From Limnohabitans sp. 2KL-27 (lineage in GTDB: Bacteria > Pseudomonadota > Gammaproteobacteria > Burkholderiales > Burkholderiaceae_C): a stretch of 64,000 nt of DNA. Location: contig NZ_CXOP01000002.1 of assembly GCF_001269345.1 (NCBI RefSeq), positions 2,170,853 to 2,234,852 of the forward strand, in the 5' to 3' direction. Below, one piece after another: positions 19,094-30,241 of this stretch. Position 1 is the first letter of the stretch. Each line of letters starts with the position of its first letter. The translations under genes and the position numbers were made by a program. The notes beneath the pieces are model-generated. The model did not search any database. It was not told where the DNA came from and saw only the letters and a program-made list of their open reading frames with translations.

Positions 19094-19165
19094 TGTCCAT
19101 TCCTGTTGTGGTTTTTTGGATCCATCCCATGTCAGCAGAGTTTAAGGCAGACCCAGCGCCCAAGA

Positions 19166-19189
19166 AAAAGGCCACCTGAGTGGCCTTTT
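19166..19189 (-). terminator. Rho-independent terminator after ilvC
   Basis: AAAAGGCCAC and GTGGCCTTTT form a 10-bp stem with a four-base loop, and the T run continues in the ilvC direction (TTTTTC). It lies 23 bases after the ilvC stop and ahead of pssA. Confidence 0.75.
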
Positions 19190-19211
19190 CCAATATTGCC
19201 CAAAGGACCGA

Positions 19212-20255
<1,044 letters not shown>

Positions 20256-20268
20256 TCAAGAGTTAAGT

Positions 20269-20760
20269 TTAGACGCGCAGGATGCGCTCGCCGCGCCCGA
20301 TACCGCATGCACCCGTGCGCACGGTTTCCAAGATAGCGCTGCGGTCGATCGCCTCCAAAAAGGCGTCGTTCTTCGATTGGTCACCCGTGAGCTCAATGGT
20401 GTAGCTCTTGTCGGTGACATCAATCACACGGCCACGAAAAATGTCGGCCATGCGTTTCATTTCTTCGCGTTCCTTGCCCACGGCACGCACCTTCACCAGC
20501 ATCAGCTCGCGTTCGGTGTAAGCGCCTTCGGTCAGGTCCACCACCTTGACCACCTCGATCAGGCGGTTCAGGTGTTTGGTGATTTGCTCAATCACATCGT
20601 CAGAGCCGGTGGTCTGGATGGTCATGCGCGACAGGCTGGGGTCTTCGGTCGGGGCCACGGTCAAGGACTCGATGTTGTAGCCGCGGGCAGAGAACAAGCC
20701 CACCACACGGGACAAGGCGCCCGCTTCGTTTTCAATCAATACAGCGATGATGTGTTTCAT
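20269..20760 (-). CDS. ilvH: Acetolactate synthase small (regulatory) subunit
   Basis: ACT-domain subunit that stimulates the catalytic subunit and confers valine feedback control. The first ACT domain starts HIIAVLIENEAGALSRVVGLFSARGYNI (residues 3-30) with the effector-site glycine pattern; the second domain covers about residues 85-160. Its 163 residues are the usual IlvH length. It begins two bases after the ilvI stop, so the two subunits are almost certainly co-translated. Confidence 0.95.
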   Translation of the reverse strand: MKHIIAVLIENEAGALSRVVGLFSARGYNIESLTVAPTEDPSLSRMTIQTTGSDDVIEQITKHLNRLIEVVKVVDLTEGAYTERELMLVKVRAVGKEREEMKRMADIFRGRVIDVTDKSYTIELTGDQSKNDAFLEAIDRSAILETVRTGACGIGRGERILRV

Positions 20761-20762
20761 GA

Positions 20763-22526
20763 TTACAGGTCCTCCACGCCCATGAGCATCTCGGTGATGC
20801 CCTTGCCAGCCTGAACCATGGGGAACACGTTTTCAGTCGGGTCCGTGCGGATGTCCAGGAAAACCGTGCGGTCCTTGAGTCTGCGGGCCTCGCGCAAAGC
20901 AGGCTCCACATCTTCGGGTTTTTCAACCAAGATGCCGACGTGGCCATAGGCTTCGGCCAACTTCACGAAGTTGGGCAAAGCATCCATGTAGCTGTGGCTG
21001 TAACGACCGGAGTAATCAATCTCCTGCCACTGGCGCACCATGCCCAAGTAACCGTTGTTCAGGGCCACCACTTTGATGGGCGTGTTGTATTGCAGGCAGG
21101 TCGAGAGCTCCTGAATGCACATCTGCACCGAACCTTCACCCGTCACACAGAACACTTCGCTGTCCGGTTTGGCCAGTTTGATGCCCATGGCATAGGGAAT
21201 GCCCACACCCATGGTGCCCAGACCACCCGAGTTGATCCAGCGGCGCGGCTCGTTGAATTTGTAATACTGCGCCGCCCACATCTGGTGCTGACCCACGTCC
21301 GAGGTGATGTATGCATCGGCGTCCTTGGTCATGTCCCACAAGGTCTCGATGACCTTTTGAGGTTTGATGACTTGGGTATTGCTGTTGTCGTACTTCATGC
21401 AATCGCGTTTGCGCCAGCCTTCGACCGTTTCCCACCACTGGGCCAAGGCCTGTGGGTCCGGTTTGAGACCGGACTCGCGGATCATGCCCATGAGTTCTGT
21501 CAAAACGTCTTTCACGTCGCCCACGATGGGCACATCCACCTTGACGCGCTTGGAAATGCTGGACGGATCGATGTCGATGTGGATGATCTTGCGGTCCACC
21601 GAAGCAAAGTGCTTGGGATTGCCGATCACGCGGTCGTCAAAACGGGCCCCCACCGCCAACAAAACATCGCAGTTTTGCATGGCGTTGTTGGCCTCGAGCG
21701 TGCCGTGCATGCCCAACATGCCCAAGAAACGGCGATCGGTTGCGGGGAAAGCCCCCAAACCCATCAACGTGTTGGTGACCGGCGCATTGAGCATGTCCAC
21801 CAGGGCGCGCAGCTCTGCGCTGGCATTGCTCAGCAAGACGCCGCCGCCCGTGTAGATGTAAGGGCGCTTGGCGGACATCAACAACTGCAAAGCCTTGCGG
21901 ATCTGGCCGCCATGGCCCTTGCGCACCGGGTTGTAAGAGCGCATCTCGACCGACTCGGGGTAGCCGGTAAAAAGCGTTTTGTTGAAAGACACATCCTTGG
22001 GCACGTCCACAACCACAGGGCCAGGACGGCCACTGCGCGCAATGTGGAAGGCCTTTTTCATGACCTCGGCCATGTCCTTGGCGTCTTTGACCAGGAAATT
22101 GTGCTTGACGATCGGGCGGGTAATACCCACGGTGTCGCACTCTTGGAATGCATCCAGACCAATGGCCGCAGTGGGCACCTGCCCACTGATGATGACCATG
22201 GGGATGCTGTCCATGTAAGCCGTGGCGATGCCAGTCACGGCATTGGTCAGGCCGGGGCCCGAAGTCACCAGCGCCACACCCACCTCACCCGTGGCCCGGG
22301 CGAAACCGTCGGCCGCGTGCACGGCAGCTTGCTCGTGACGCACCAAAACGTGCTGAATGGTGTCTTGCTTGTAGAACGCGTCATAAATGTGAAGAACGGC
22401 ACCCCCAGGGTAACCCCAGACGTACTGCACGTTTTCAGCTTGAAGCGCTTTGACGAGAATTTCTGCGCCGCGCAATTCTTGAGCGCCCGCAGAAGGGTGA
22501 GCCGTATCGGCCTTGTTCATTTCCAT
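20763..22526 (-). CDS. ilvI: Acetolactate synthase large (catalytic) subunit
   Basis: Thiamine-diphosphate enzyme condensing two pyruvates to acetolactate, or pyruvate with 2-oxobutyrate. The catalytic glutamate is in YVWGYPGGAVLHIYDAF...VRHEQAAVHAADGFARATGEVGVA; the FAD-contact middle domain includes LLAVGARFDDRVIGNP; the ThDP motif GEGSVQMCIQELSTCLQY...NNGYLGMV lies near residues 470-510. I choose ATG 22526 (MEMNKADTA) because AAAGG precedes it by six bases; a TTG two codons upstream is also open. The length is about 587 residues. It heads ilvIHC. Confidence 0.95.
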   Translation of the reverse strand: MEMNKADTAHPSAGAQELRGAEILVKALQAENVQYVWGYPGGAVLHIYDAFYKQDTIQHVLVRHEQAAVHAADGFARATGEVGVALVTSGPGLTNAVTGIATAYMDSIPMVIISGQVPTAAIGLDAFQECDTVGITRPIVKHNFLVKDAKDMAEVMKKAFHIARSGRPGPVVVDVPKDVSFNKTLFTGYPESVEMRSYNPVRKGHGGQIRKALQLLMSAKRPYIYTGGGVLLSNASAELRALVDMLNAPVTNTLMGLGAFPATDRRFLGMLGMHGTLEANNAMQNCDVLLAVGARFDDRVIGNPKHFASVDRKIIHIDIDPSSISKRVKVDVPIVGDVKDVLTELMGMIRESGLKPDPQALAQWWETVEGWRKRDCMKYDNSNTQVIKPQKVIETLWDMTKDADAYITSDVGQHQMWAAQYYKFNEPRRWINSGGLGTMGVGIPYAMGIKLAKPDSEVFCVTGEGSVQMCIQELSTCLQYNTPIKVVALNNGYLGMVRQWQEIDYSGRYSHSYMDALPNFVKLAEAYGHVGILVEKPEDVEPALREARRLKDRTVFLDIRTDPTENVFPMVQAGKGITEMLMGVEDL

Positions 22527-22840
22527 ATTCAACCTTTGTGAATTTCTCTAACGAAAAACCTTGGGTGCCCCTGGGCTCGACTCTTGTGAAGTGGCTTTGG
22601 GACTTAAGACCACAGACATGGGCACCAAACTGTAAAAGTGCCGGACGGTGATCCGTTTGCTTTTTTTCAATTGCAATCGCGCATTATCGCATTTGTAAAG
22701 CGCCCTTCCCGAATTTCGGGGTGCGCCGTCATCGGATGCCATAATTCAGACCCACCGGGCTGTGACCCACTTCGGTCATCAGGTCCAAACCATTTCCATC
22801 AAACTGGCAAAAGCACCGCTGACACGGGCGCTCAAAAAAG
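22527..22840. other. Divergent intergenic region ilvI/sigma factor
   Basis: About 314 bases without a convincing gene. It must hold promoters for ilvIHC (leftwards) and the sigma factor operon (rightwards). The 13-bp palindrome CCCGAA-T-TTCGGG at 22708-22720 is the only clear symmetric element and could be an operator. A 23-codon frame leftwards from 22620 is not enriched enough in Ile, Val or Leu to be a convincing ilv leader. Confidence 0.4.
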
Positions 22841-23407
22841 TTGGCATCCGACTCCGAACTCTCAGAATTTCTGAAAAATATGGAAAAGAAAGCGTTCAAA
22901 CGCGCTTTCTACCATGTTCGGAACGAGGATGCGGCCCTGGACATCCTGCAAGACAGCATGATGAAGCTGTGCACCAACTACGCCGACAAACCTGTCGGCG
23001 AGTTGCCTTTGCTGTTTCAGCGCATCCTGTCGAACACCATGCTGGACTGGTTTCGCAGGCAAAAAACCCGCAATGCCGTTTTCACCAATTTGGGGGATTT
23101 CGGCGGAGCCGATGCAGAGGGTGACTTCGACCTGCTGGAAGTAACCTCTGACAGCTCAGGCGAGGTTGCGCACGAAAGCGCCGAAGCATGGCTCGGCCGA
23201 ATTCAGACGCTGGAACACATTGAAACAGCCGTCATGGCACTTCCGGCACGTCAACGAGAAGCCTTCCTGCTGCGTTATTGGGAGGAGCTGGATGTTGCAG
23301 AGACAGCTGCAGTGATGGGCTGCTCAGAAGGCAGCGTCAAAACCCATTGTTCTCGGGCCATTCAAGCCCTGAGCCAAACATTGGGAACTCAAGGAATCAG
23401 ACCATGA
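22841..23407 (+). CDS. RNA polymerase sigma factor, sigma-70 (ECF-like)
   Basis: A 188-residue sigma factor with region 2 (EDAALDILQDSMMKLCTNYADKP, then LPLLFQRILSNTMLDWFRRQKTRNAVF) and region 4 (MALPARQREAFLLRYWEELDVAETAAVMGCSEGSVKTHCSRAIQAL). The reading frame opens with TTG 22841 (product MASDSELSEFLKN), which matches the N-terminus I recall for relatives in Comamonadaceae; the first ATG is 22880 (MEKKAFKRAF). The operon with DUF3619, DUF3106 and RDD proteins suggests a membrane-linked regulatory unit in which the DUF3619 protein may act like an anti-sigma factor, which is inference. Confidence 0.85.
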   Translation: MASDSELSEFLKNMEKKAFKRAFYHVRNEDAALDILQDSMMKLCTNYADKPVGELPLLFQRILSNTMLDWFRRQKTRNAVFTNLGDFGGADAEGDFDLLEVTSDSSGEVAHESAEAWLGRIQTLEHIETAVMALPARQREAFLLRYWEELDVAETAAVMGCSEGSVKTHCSRAIQALSQTLGTQGIRP

Positions 23408-23850
23408 AATACCCCAACACAACGACCGAGCAAACCATGGACCGATGGGGACAGTTTTTTTCACAACAACTGACCCTGGCCACCCCGGATTTGCCACATG
23501 ACATCAGCGAACGGCTGCGCGTGGCCCGGCAGTTGGCTGTGGCTCAGCGCAAGCCGCTGTTGCAGTCACGGAGGGCGAAAAGTGCACACATCAACAACAA
23601 CGGTACCTTGACCGCTCCAGCCGATGAAGGCCTGAGCGTTTGGAGCATCTTGGCTTCTGCCGTGCCCCTGCTGGCTTTGGTGATCGGTTTGATGGCCATT
23701 CAATGGGTCCAGCAGGACCACATCACATCTGAAATCGCTGCGACCGACTCGGCCTTGCTCACCGACGAATTGCCACCTGATGCCTATACGGACGCTGGTT
23801 TTGCCCAGTTTTTGAAGCAGGGCCTGGGCACCAGCAAGACCCATGACTGA
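23404..23850 (+). CDS. DUF3619 family membrane protein (possible anti-sigma role)
   Basis: A 148-residue protein starting MKYPNTTTEQTMDRWGQFF, overlapping the sigma factor stop as ATGA. The N-terminal 75 residues are soluble and contain ERLRVARQLAVAQRK. One transmembrane helix follows (SVWSILASAVPLLALVIGLMAIQWV, about residues 78-102), then a short periplasmic tail (TDELPPDAYTDAGFAQFLKQG). I recognise the DUF3619 pattern, which commonly follows this sigma factor in Burkholderiales. The architecture of cytosolic domain plus single helix resembles anti-sigma factors, but no zinc-binding HxxxCxxC motif is present. Confidence 0.75.
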   Translation: MKYPNTTTEQTMDRWGQFFSQQLTLATPDLPHDISERLRVARQLAVAQRKPLLQSRRAKSAHINNNGTLTAPADEGLSVWSILASAVPLLALVIGLMAIQWVQQDHITSEIAATDSALLTDELPPDAYTDAGFAQFLKQGLGTSKTHD

Positions 23851-24562
23851 TCTGTTAGCCAACTGCCCAAAGTGCCTGATTGCCGCCCTGAAACTGGGTG
23901 GCGCTTGGCTTTTGTCGGCTGGTTTGAGCACCGTGGCGGCCCAATCGACACCTGCGCAGACGCCTGCGGCTGTGCCGGCTCAGGCCAGCACAGCACAAGT
24001 TCAGCCCCCCCCTGTTTCAAAGGCGTGGCAGCAACTGACCCCCAAACAAAAGCAAGCCTTGGCACCTTTGGGTGCCCAATGGGGGGCCTTGACTGGACGT
24101 CAACAAAATAAATGGCTGGCGATTTCAACCAATTTCACGCAGCTGTCCGTGGCGGACCAGATCACCATGCATGAGCGGATGGCCGACTGGGTGGCCCTGA
24201 GCCCTCAGCAACGCAATTTGGCGCGTCTGAACTTCAACAAACTTCAGAATTTGCCCAAAGAAGACAAAAAAGCCAAATGGGAGGCTTACCAAGCGCTGTC
24301 CAGCGAAGAAAAACGCCTGCTGTCGGCCGGCTCCACGGTCTTGCCCAAGAATGCGGCGCCCACCGCCAAACCCCTGGAGCCTCATCGCCAGGTCCAAACA
24401 CCCCTGAAATCGGCTCCTGGCAATACGCCAGCAGCCCCCATCGCCATCGACCGCAAAACCCTTCTGCCAAGGCCTGCTGCGATGGCAGCGCCTACGCAAG
24501 AAGTGCCTTCGACGGAGACGCCAGAGGGCGGTCGGCCAGCCACAGAAACAGCCCCCTCATGA
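23843..24562 (+). CDS. DUF3106 domain protein, exported
   Basis: A 239-residue protein with an N-terminal hydrophobic segment (IAALKLGGAWLLSAGLSTVAAQ, residues 13-34), probably a signal peptide. The DUF3106 core runs from about residue 55 to 155, with repeated short units rich in W, L and Q: WQQLTPKQKQALAPLGAQW, ALTGRQQNKWLAIS, LSPQQRNLARLNFNKL. Such repeats resemble helical hairpins. The C-terminal third is proline-rich and low complexity. It overlaps the preceding gene by 8 bases and the next gene by 4. The function is unknown; it is likely periplasmic. Confidence 0.8.
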   Translation: MTDLLANCPKCLIAALKLGGAWLLSAGLSTVAAQSTPAQTPAAVPAQASTAQVQPPPVSKAWQQLTPKQKQALAPLGAQWGALTGRQQNKWLAISTNFTQLSVADQITMHERMADWVALSPQQRNLARLNFNKLQNLPKEDKKAKWEAYQALSSEEKRLLSAGSTVLPKNAAPTAKPLEPHRQVQTPLKSAPGNTPAAPIAIDRKTLLPRPAAMAAPTQEVPSTETPEGGRPATETAPS

Positions 24563-25101
24563 CGCAAAACGGCTCGCCCCCCTCAACTGCCCTGGACCTC
24601 TCACCCCCCTCCATCACCCGCCGCATGGCCTGCTGGCTCTATGAAGGCATGCTGCTGTTTGGTGTGATGGTGTCCTCCGGCTTGGTTTATTTCATCGCGG
24701 CCTATTGGCTGACTGGCCTGGCGCCCGGTGACATGAGCCTCCACCCCCAACTGAAATCCGGACTGCAAGCCATCAGCTTTCTCGTGCTGGGGATGTATTT
24801 CATCTGGATGTGGCGCCGTGGCCAGACTTTGGCCATGAAAACCTGGCGCATTGAAATGGTGGATCTGCAGGGCCAACGCGTGAGCCATCAACTCGCGCTC
24901 AAGCGTTATGTGTCCAGCTGGCTCTGGTTCATTCCGCCCTTGGCTGTGGCTGCACCCTTGCATTTGTCTGTCATCGAAATCACGTTTTTGACCGCGGCTT
25001 GGGTGGCTGTCTGGGCCCTCCTCAGCCGCTTTCATCCGCAGCGCCAGTTCTGGCATGATGCGCTCGCGGGAACGCGTCTGATCACCGCTCGCCCAACTTG
25101 A
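24559..25101 (+). CDS. RDD family membrane protein
   Basis: A 180-residue inner-membrane protein starting MTQNGSPPSTALD and overlapping the DUF3106 stop as ATGA. The RDD signature arginine lies in ITRRMACWLYEGMLLFGVMV, and the aspartates in the C-terminal part include FWHDALAGTRLI. Four hydrophobic segments are visible (about residues 25-50, 70-92, 115-135, 138-155). RDD proteins are of uncertain function; some are ion exchangers or partners of secretion and regulatory systems. It closes the four-gene overlapping operon with the sigma factor. Confidence 0.82.
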   Translation: MTQNGSPPSTALDLSPPSITRRMACWLYEGMLLFGVMVSSGLVYFIAAYWLTGLAPGDMSLHPQLKSGLQAISFLVLGMYFIWMWRRGQTLAMKTWRIEMVDLQGQRVSHQLALKRYVSSWLWFIPPLAVAAPLHLSVIEITFLTAAWVAVWALLSRFHPQRQFWHDALAGTRLITARPT

Positions 25102-25119
25102 ACACGCTGAGCACCCTTC

Positions 25120-25521
25120 ATGCAAGACCCGTCCTCCCCTCACTCAGAAGTCAACCCTCAAAAAGCCCGTCAAGGCCTCAACCGCATCGTGCATGCAGGG
25201 GGCTATTCCATCCAAGGCCTGATGGCTGGTTGGGGCGAAACGGCCTTTCGCCAAGAAGCCATGTTGGCCATGGTCTTGCTGCCACTGGCTTTCTGGCTGG
25301 GGCAAGGCTGGGTCGAAACGGCCTTGCTCGCCGGATCGGTCATCCTGGTCTTGGTCGTGGAATTGCTCAACACCTGTGTGGAGTCGGCCATTGACCGCAT
25401 CGGTCCGGAGTGGCATGACCTGTCCAAACGCGCCAAAGACATGGGCAGCGCAGCCGTTTTGCTCAGTTTGCTGTTGTGTGGCGGCATTTGGGTCGGCGCA
25501 CTTTGGCAGCGACTGGCTTGA
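25120..25521 (+). CDS. dgkA: Diacylglycerol kinase
   Basis: Small integral membrane kinase phosphorylating diacylglycerol to phosphatidic acid, recycling lipid from membrane-derived oligosaccharide synthesis. The hallmark region is VVELLNTCVESAIDRIGPEWHDLSKRAKDMGSAAVLLSLL near residues 75-115, which holds the catalytic glutamate and the NTxxE metal-site motif. The N-terminal stretch ARQGLNRIVHAGGYSIQGLMAGWGETAFRQEA is also typical. At 133 residues with three transmembrane helices it fits the family. Confidence 0.93.
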   Translation: MQDPSSPHSEVNPQKARQGLNRIVHAGGYSIQGLMAGWGETAFRQEAMLAMVLLPLAFWLGQGWVETALLAGSVILVLVVELLNTCVESAIDRIGPEWHDLSKRAKDMGSAAVLLSLLLCGGIWVGALWQRLA

Positions 25522-25526
25522 AGCCC

Positions 25527-26126
25527 ATGCAAGCCAAGCCTACGACACCCCCTTTCTCCATCTGCGTCTATTGCGGCTCCAAACCCGGCAACTCGCCTGA
25601 ATTTGCACAGGTGGCAAGACAAGTGGGCACCTGGATCGGTGCACATGGCGGCCAATTGGTCTATGGTGGCGGGCGCAACGGCCTGATGGGCCTGGTGGCC
25701 GAAGCCACGCTGTTCGCAGGTGGCACCGTGGTGGGCATCATCCCAAAGGCATTGGTCGAAAAGGAATGGGCGAACCACGGCTGCACTGAGCTGCATGTGG
25801 TGGACACCATGCACGAGCGCAAACGCCTGATGGCCGAGAAGGCCGACGCGTTTTTGGCTTTGCCCGGGGGCATTGGCACCTTCGAAGAACTTTTTGAAGT
25901 CTGGACCTGGCGGCAACTGGGTTACCACGACAAACCCGTGGGCATCCTCAACAGCCAAGGCTATTACGATGGTCTGATGACCTTCATCGACCAAGTGGTC
26001 AAAGAGGGCTTCATGTCCGATTGGCAAACCGGACTGGTGAGCGTGGGGACCGCGCCTCAGGACTTGCTCCAAGCACTGGTGGAAGCGGCGGGTTTTTCAC
26101 CCACGGCCAAACTCGAACTGCTTTGA
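25527..26126 (+). CDS. LOG family protein (Rossmann-fold nucleotide hydrolase)
   Basis: A 199-residue protein of the TIGR00730/LOG family. Members hydrolyse nucleoside 5'-monophosphates to free base and ribose 5-phosphate; plant homologues activate cytokinins. The motifs are ICVYCGSKPGNSPEF at the start, YGGGRNGLMGLVAEA near residue 48, and the family signature PGGIGTFEELFEVWTWRQLG near residue 112. I start at ATG 25527 (MQAKPTTPPFS), just after the dgkA stop; the longer frame overlaps dgkA. Bacterial members are often general AMP-type nucleosidases rather than hormone enzymes. Confidence 0.88.
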   Translation: MQAKPTTPPFSICVYCGSKPGNSPEFAQVARQVGTWIGAHGGQLVYGGGRNGLMGLVAEATLFAGGTVVGIIPKALVEKEWANHGCTELHVVDTMHERKRLMAEKADAFLALPGGIGTFEELFEVWTWRQLGYHDKPVGILNSQGYYDGLMTFIDQVVKEGFMSDWQTGLVSVGTAPQDLLQALVEAAGFSPTAKLELL

Positions 26127-26168
26127 ATTGAAGCGAATGACAGGCCTGTATGCCCAGGCCCGTACCCC

Positions 26169-28216
<2,048 letters not shown>

Positions 28217-28220
28217 ACAG

Positions 28221-29408
28221 GTGCTGGAAAATGTGAGCTTGAATTATGTCACCCGGGTGCAAGACGACCTGAGTGCCATCGCGCCCGAGGCTTGGGACGG
28301 CTTGCTCGCCCAGCAGGATGCCCCATCCCCCTTCATGCGGCATGCCTATTTGTCGGCCCTGCACGCCAGCGGCTCGGCCGTGCCCGAGACCGGTTGGACC
28401 CTGCAAGTGATCAGTTTGTGGCACGACACCCCCACAGGCCCCACATTGGCCGCCGCCTGTCCGCTCTACCTCAAGACCCATTCACGCGGCGAGTATGTGT
28501 TCGACCACGCTTGGGCCGACGCCTACGAGCGCCATGGCCTGAACTATTACCCCAAGGCCCTGCTGGCCTCGCCCTTCACGCCCGTGCCCGGCAGCCGTTT
28601 GCTGGCCGAAAGTGCTGCCGCTCGGCAAGCGCTGCTGGCCGCCTTGCTGGATTTGTGTCAAACCAACGAGATCCCCTCGCTGCACATCCTGTTTGGCAGC
28701 CCGCAAGACCTGCAGGCCTGCGAACAAGCCGGGCTGCTGCAGCGCAGCCAGGTGCAATTCCATTGGCAAAACCAAGGCTGGCGCGACTTTGATGACTTTT
28801 TGGGCAGCCTGAACCAGGAAAAGCGCAAAAAGATCCGGCAAGAACGCCGCAAAGTGGCTGAAGCTGGGGTCAGCTTTCGCGCCGTGCGTGGCCCCGACAT
28901 GACGGGCGATGACTGGGCCTTGCTGTTGCGCTGCTACCAGCAAACCTATTGGGAACACGGCAACGCGCCGTATTTGACCCCAGCGTTTTTTGAATCGATG
29001 CGCACCGACATGGCCGCCAATTGGCTGCTCTTTGTGGCTGAACACGAGGGGCAAGCCATTGGCATCAGCCTGATCGGCTTGCACCTGAACGCCGCTGGCC
29101 AGCCCGAAGTGGCCTACGGCCGTTACTGGGGGGCGCTCGCGCGGGTGGACTGCCTGCACTTTGAGGCCTGTTACTACCAGCCCATCGCGTGGTGCATCGC
29201 CAATGGCGTCAAGCGTTTTGAGGGCGGAGCCCAAGGCGAACACAAAATGGCCCGCGCCCTGCTGCCCACCCCCACCCACAGCGCCCACTGGCTGGCGCAT
29301 CCGGCGTTTTCTGAGGCGGTGGCGCGGTTTTTGGAGCGGGAAAAAGCAGGGGTGGAGAACTACCTGGAAGCGCTGCAGCAGCACTCGCCATTGAAGAAGG
29401 CCCCATAA
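28221..29408 (+). CDS. GNAT/FemAB-like acyltransferase (DUF482 type)
   Basis: About 395 residues of the family described as peptidogalycan biosynthesis proteins or GNAT N-acetyltransferases. Typical stretches are YFDHAWADAYERHG-like VFDHAWADAYERHGLNYYPK, FLGSLNQEKRKKIRQERRKV, FYQ-like RCYQQTYWEHGNAPYL and the C-terminal RFEGGAQGEHKMARALLPT. It resembles the FemAB/aminoacyltransferase double-GNAT fold; the substrate is unknown. The start is uncertain: GTG 28221 follows GGAG at 28207-28210; GTG 28233 is a second choice. The promoter must lie inside or beside the nadE start, as the gap is only four bases. Confidence 0.8.
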   Translation: MLENVSLNYVTRVQDDLSAIAPEAWDGLLAQQDAPSPFMRHAYLSALHASGSAVPETGWTLQVISLWHDTPTGPTLAAACPLYLKTHSRGEYVFDHAWADAYERHGLNYYPKALLASPFTPVPGSRLLAESAAARQALLAALLDLCQTNEIPSLHILFGSPQDLQACEQAGLLQRSQVQFHWQNQGWRDFDDFLGSLNQEKRKKIRQERRKVAEAGVSFRAVRGPDMTGDDWALLLRCYQQTYWEHGNAPYLTPAFFESMRTDMAANWLLFVAEHEGQAIGISLIGLHLNAAGQPEVAYGRYWGALARVDCLHFEACYYQPIAWCIANGVKRFEGGAQGEHKMARALLPTPTHSAHWLAHPAFSEAVARFLEREKAGVENYLEALQQHSPLKKAP

Positions 29409-29476
29409 AAAAACGCCAGCGCGGCGCAAACCGGGCAGGCGTTCACAGTGTGGCAAGCGCTCAAGGGGCGAGCGCT
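29405..29476 (-). terminator. Terminator region after ppa
   Basis: Two hairpins follow ppa. The proximal one pairs GAGCGC-type arms (AGCGCTC and GAGCGCT, 29456-29476). The distal one pairs AACGCC with GGCGTT across a long loop and ends in seven Ts in the ppa direction (29407-29442), giving a plausible terminator between the convergent acyltransferase and ppa genes. Confidence 0.5.
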
Positions 29477-29488
29477 CAACCAGCCGCA

Positions 29489-30025
29489 TCAGGCCTTGGT
29501 TTTGTTGTAGGCCGCGATGCCGTCCAAAATTTCCTTGTGGGCAGAGTCCTTGCCTTCCCAGCCCAGCACTTTGACCCACTTGCCTTTTTCAAGGTCTTTG
29601 TAGTGCTCAAAGAAGTGGGCAATCGCGTTGCGGCGCATCGCGTTCACATCCGAGATGTCTTGCCAGTGGTCGTACATCGGCAAAATTTTGCTGGTCGGCA
29701 CAGCAATCACTTTGCCGTCCACTCCGGCCTCGTCTTCCATCATCAAAATGCCCAAGGCGCGGCAGGGCACCACCACACCGGGGTGCAAGGCGTAAGGGGT
29801 GATCACCAACACATCCACCGGGTCTCCGTCGCCAGACAGGGTTTGGGGCACGTAACCGTAATTGGTGGGGTAGTGCATGGCGGTGGTCATGAAACGGTCC
29901 ACGAACAAGGCGCCGGTTTCCTTGTCCACTTCGTACTTGATCGGATCGGAGTTCATCGGGATTTCGATGATCACGTTGAAGGTCTCGGGTGCTTTGCTGC
30001 CGGGGGTCACGTTGTCGAGGGACAT
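29489..30025 (-). CDS. ppa: Inorganic pyrophosphatase (soluble, family I)
   Basis: Cytosolic Mg-dependent hydrolase of pyrophosphate. The family signature DxDPxD is in [13 protein letters not shown] near residue 68, with the N-terminal [18 protein letters not shown] and [18 protein letters not shown], and [14 protein letters not shown] with further acidic ligands. The 178 residues are the prokaryotic length. It is divergent from hppA, the membrane pyrophosphatase, so both routes of pyrophosphate disposal lie back to back. Confidence 0.95.
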   Translation of the reverse strand: MSLDNVTPGSKAPETFNVIIEIPMNSDPIKYEVDKETGALFVDRFMTTAMHYPTNYGYVPQTLSGDGDPVDVLVITPYALHPGVVVPCRALGILMMEDEAGVDGKVIAVPTSKILPMYDHWQDISDVNAMRRNAIAHFFEHYKDLEKGKWVKVLGWEGKDSAHKEILDGIAAYNKTKA

Positions 30026-30173
30026 CTTGCGGGTCTCTTTGTGAAAAGTTAAGAAAAAACGGAATCGCTAGGGATTAACCCCGATTTTACTTTCACAGGC
30101 CTTGCGCAAATCCCCATACAGCCTCTTTAATGAATTGTTGGCCAATCGTTCTCAAGTTTCGGGGACTGAGGAA

Positions 30174-30205
30174 GCAACGCCGTGGAGGGGTCTCCAGTGC
30201 GTTGC
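30174..30205 (+). other. Strong hairpin in the hppA 5' leader
   Basis: GCAACGC and GCGTTGC pair perfectly, then after a 2x2 internal loop TGGAG pairs with CTCCA around a GGGT tetraloop. No T run follows, so it is not a terminator. It lies 36 bases before the hppA start codon. It matches no riboswitch consensus that I know (fluoride, c-di-GMP and yybP types were considered). Confidence 0.5.
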
Positions 30206-30241
30206 CCCTCTGTTCTGCGACAACCATCGAGGAGTTCAACG

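Noticed and set aside
20940..22541. 533-codon plus-strand open frame
   Set aside because: It is antisense to ilvI; composition is that of a shadow frame.
22548..22620. Possible ilv leader peptide (MSVVLSPKATSQ...)
   Set aside because: It has only V-V-L near its start, no dense Ile/Val/Leu run and no terminator hairpin before ilvI.
30121..30241. Fluoride or c-di-GMP riboswitch in the hppA leader
   Set aside because: The conserved cores of these riboswitches as I know them are not present.
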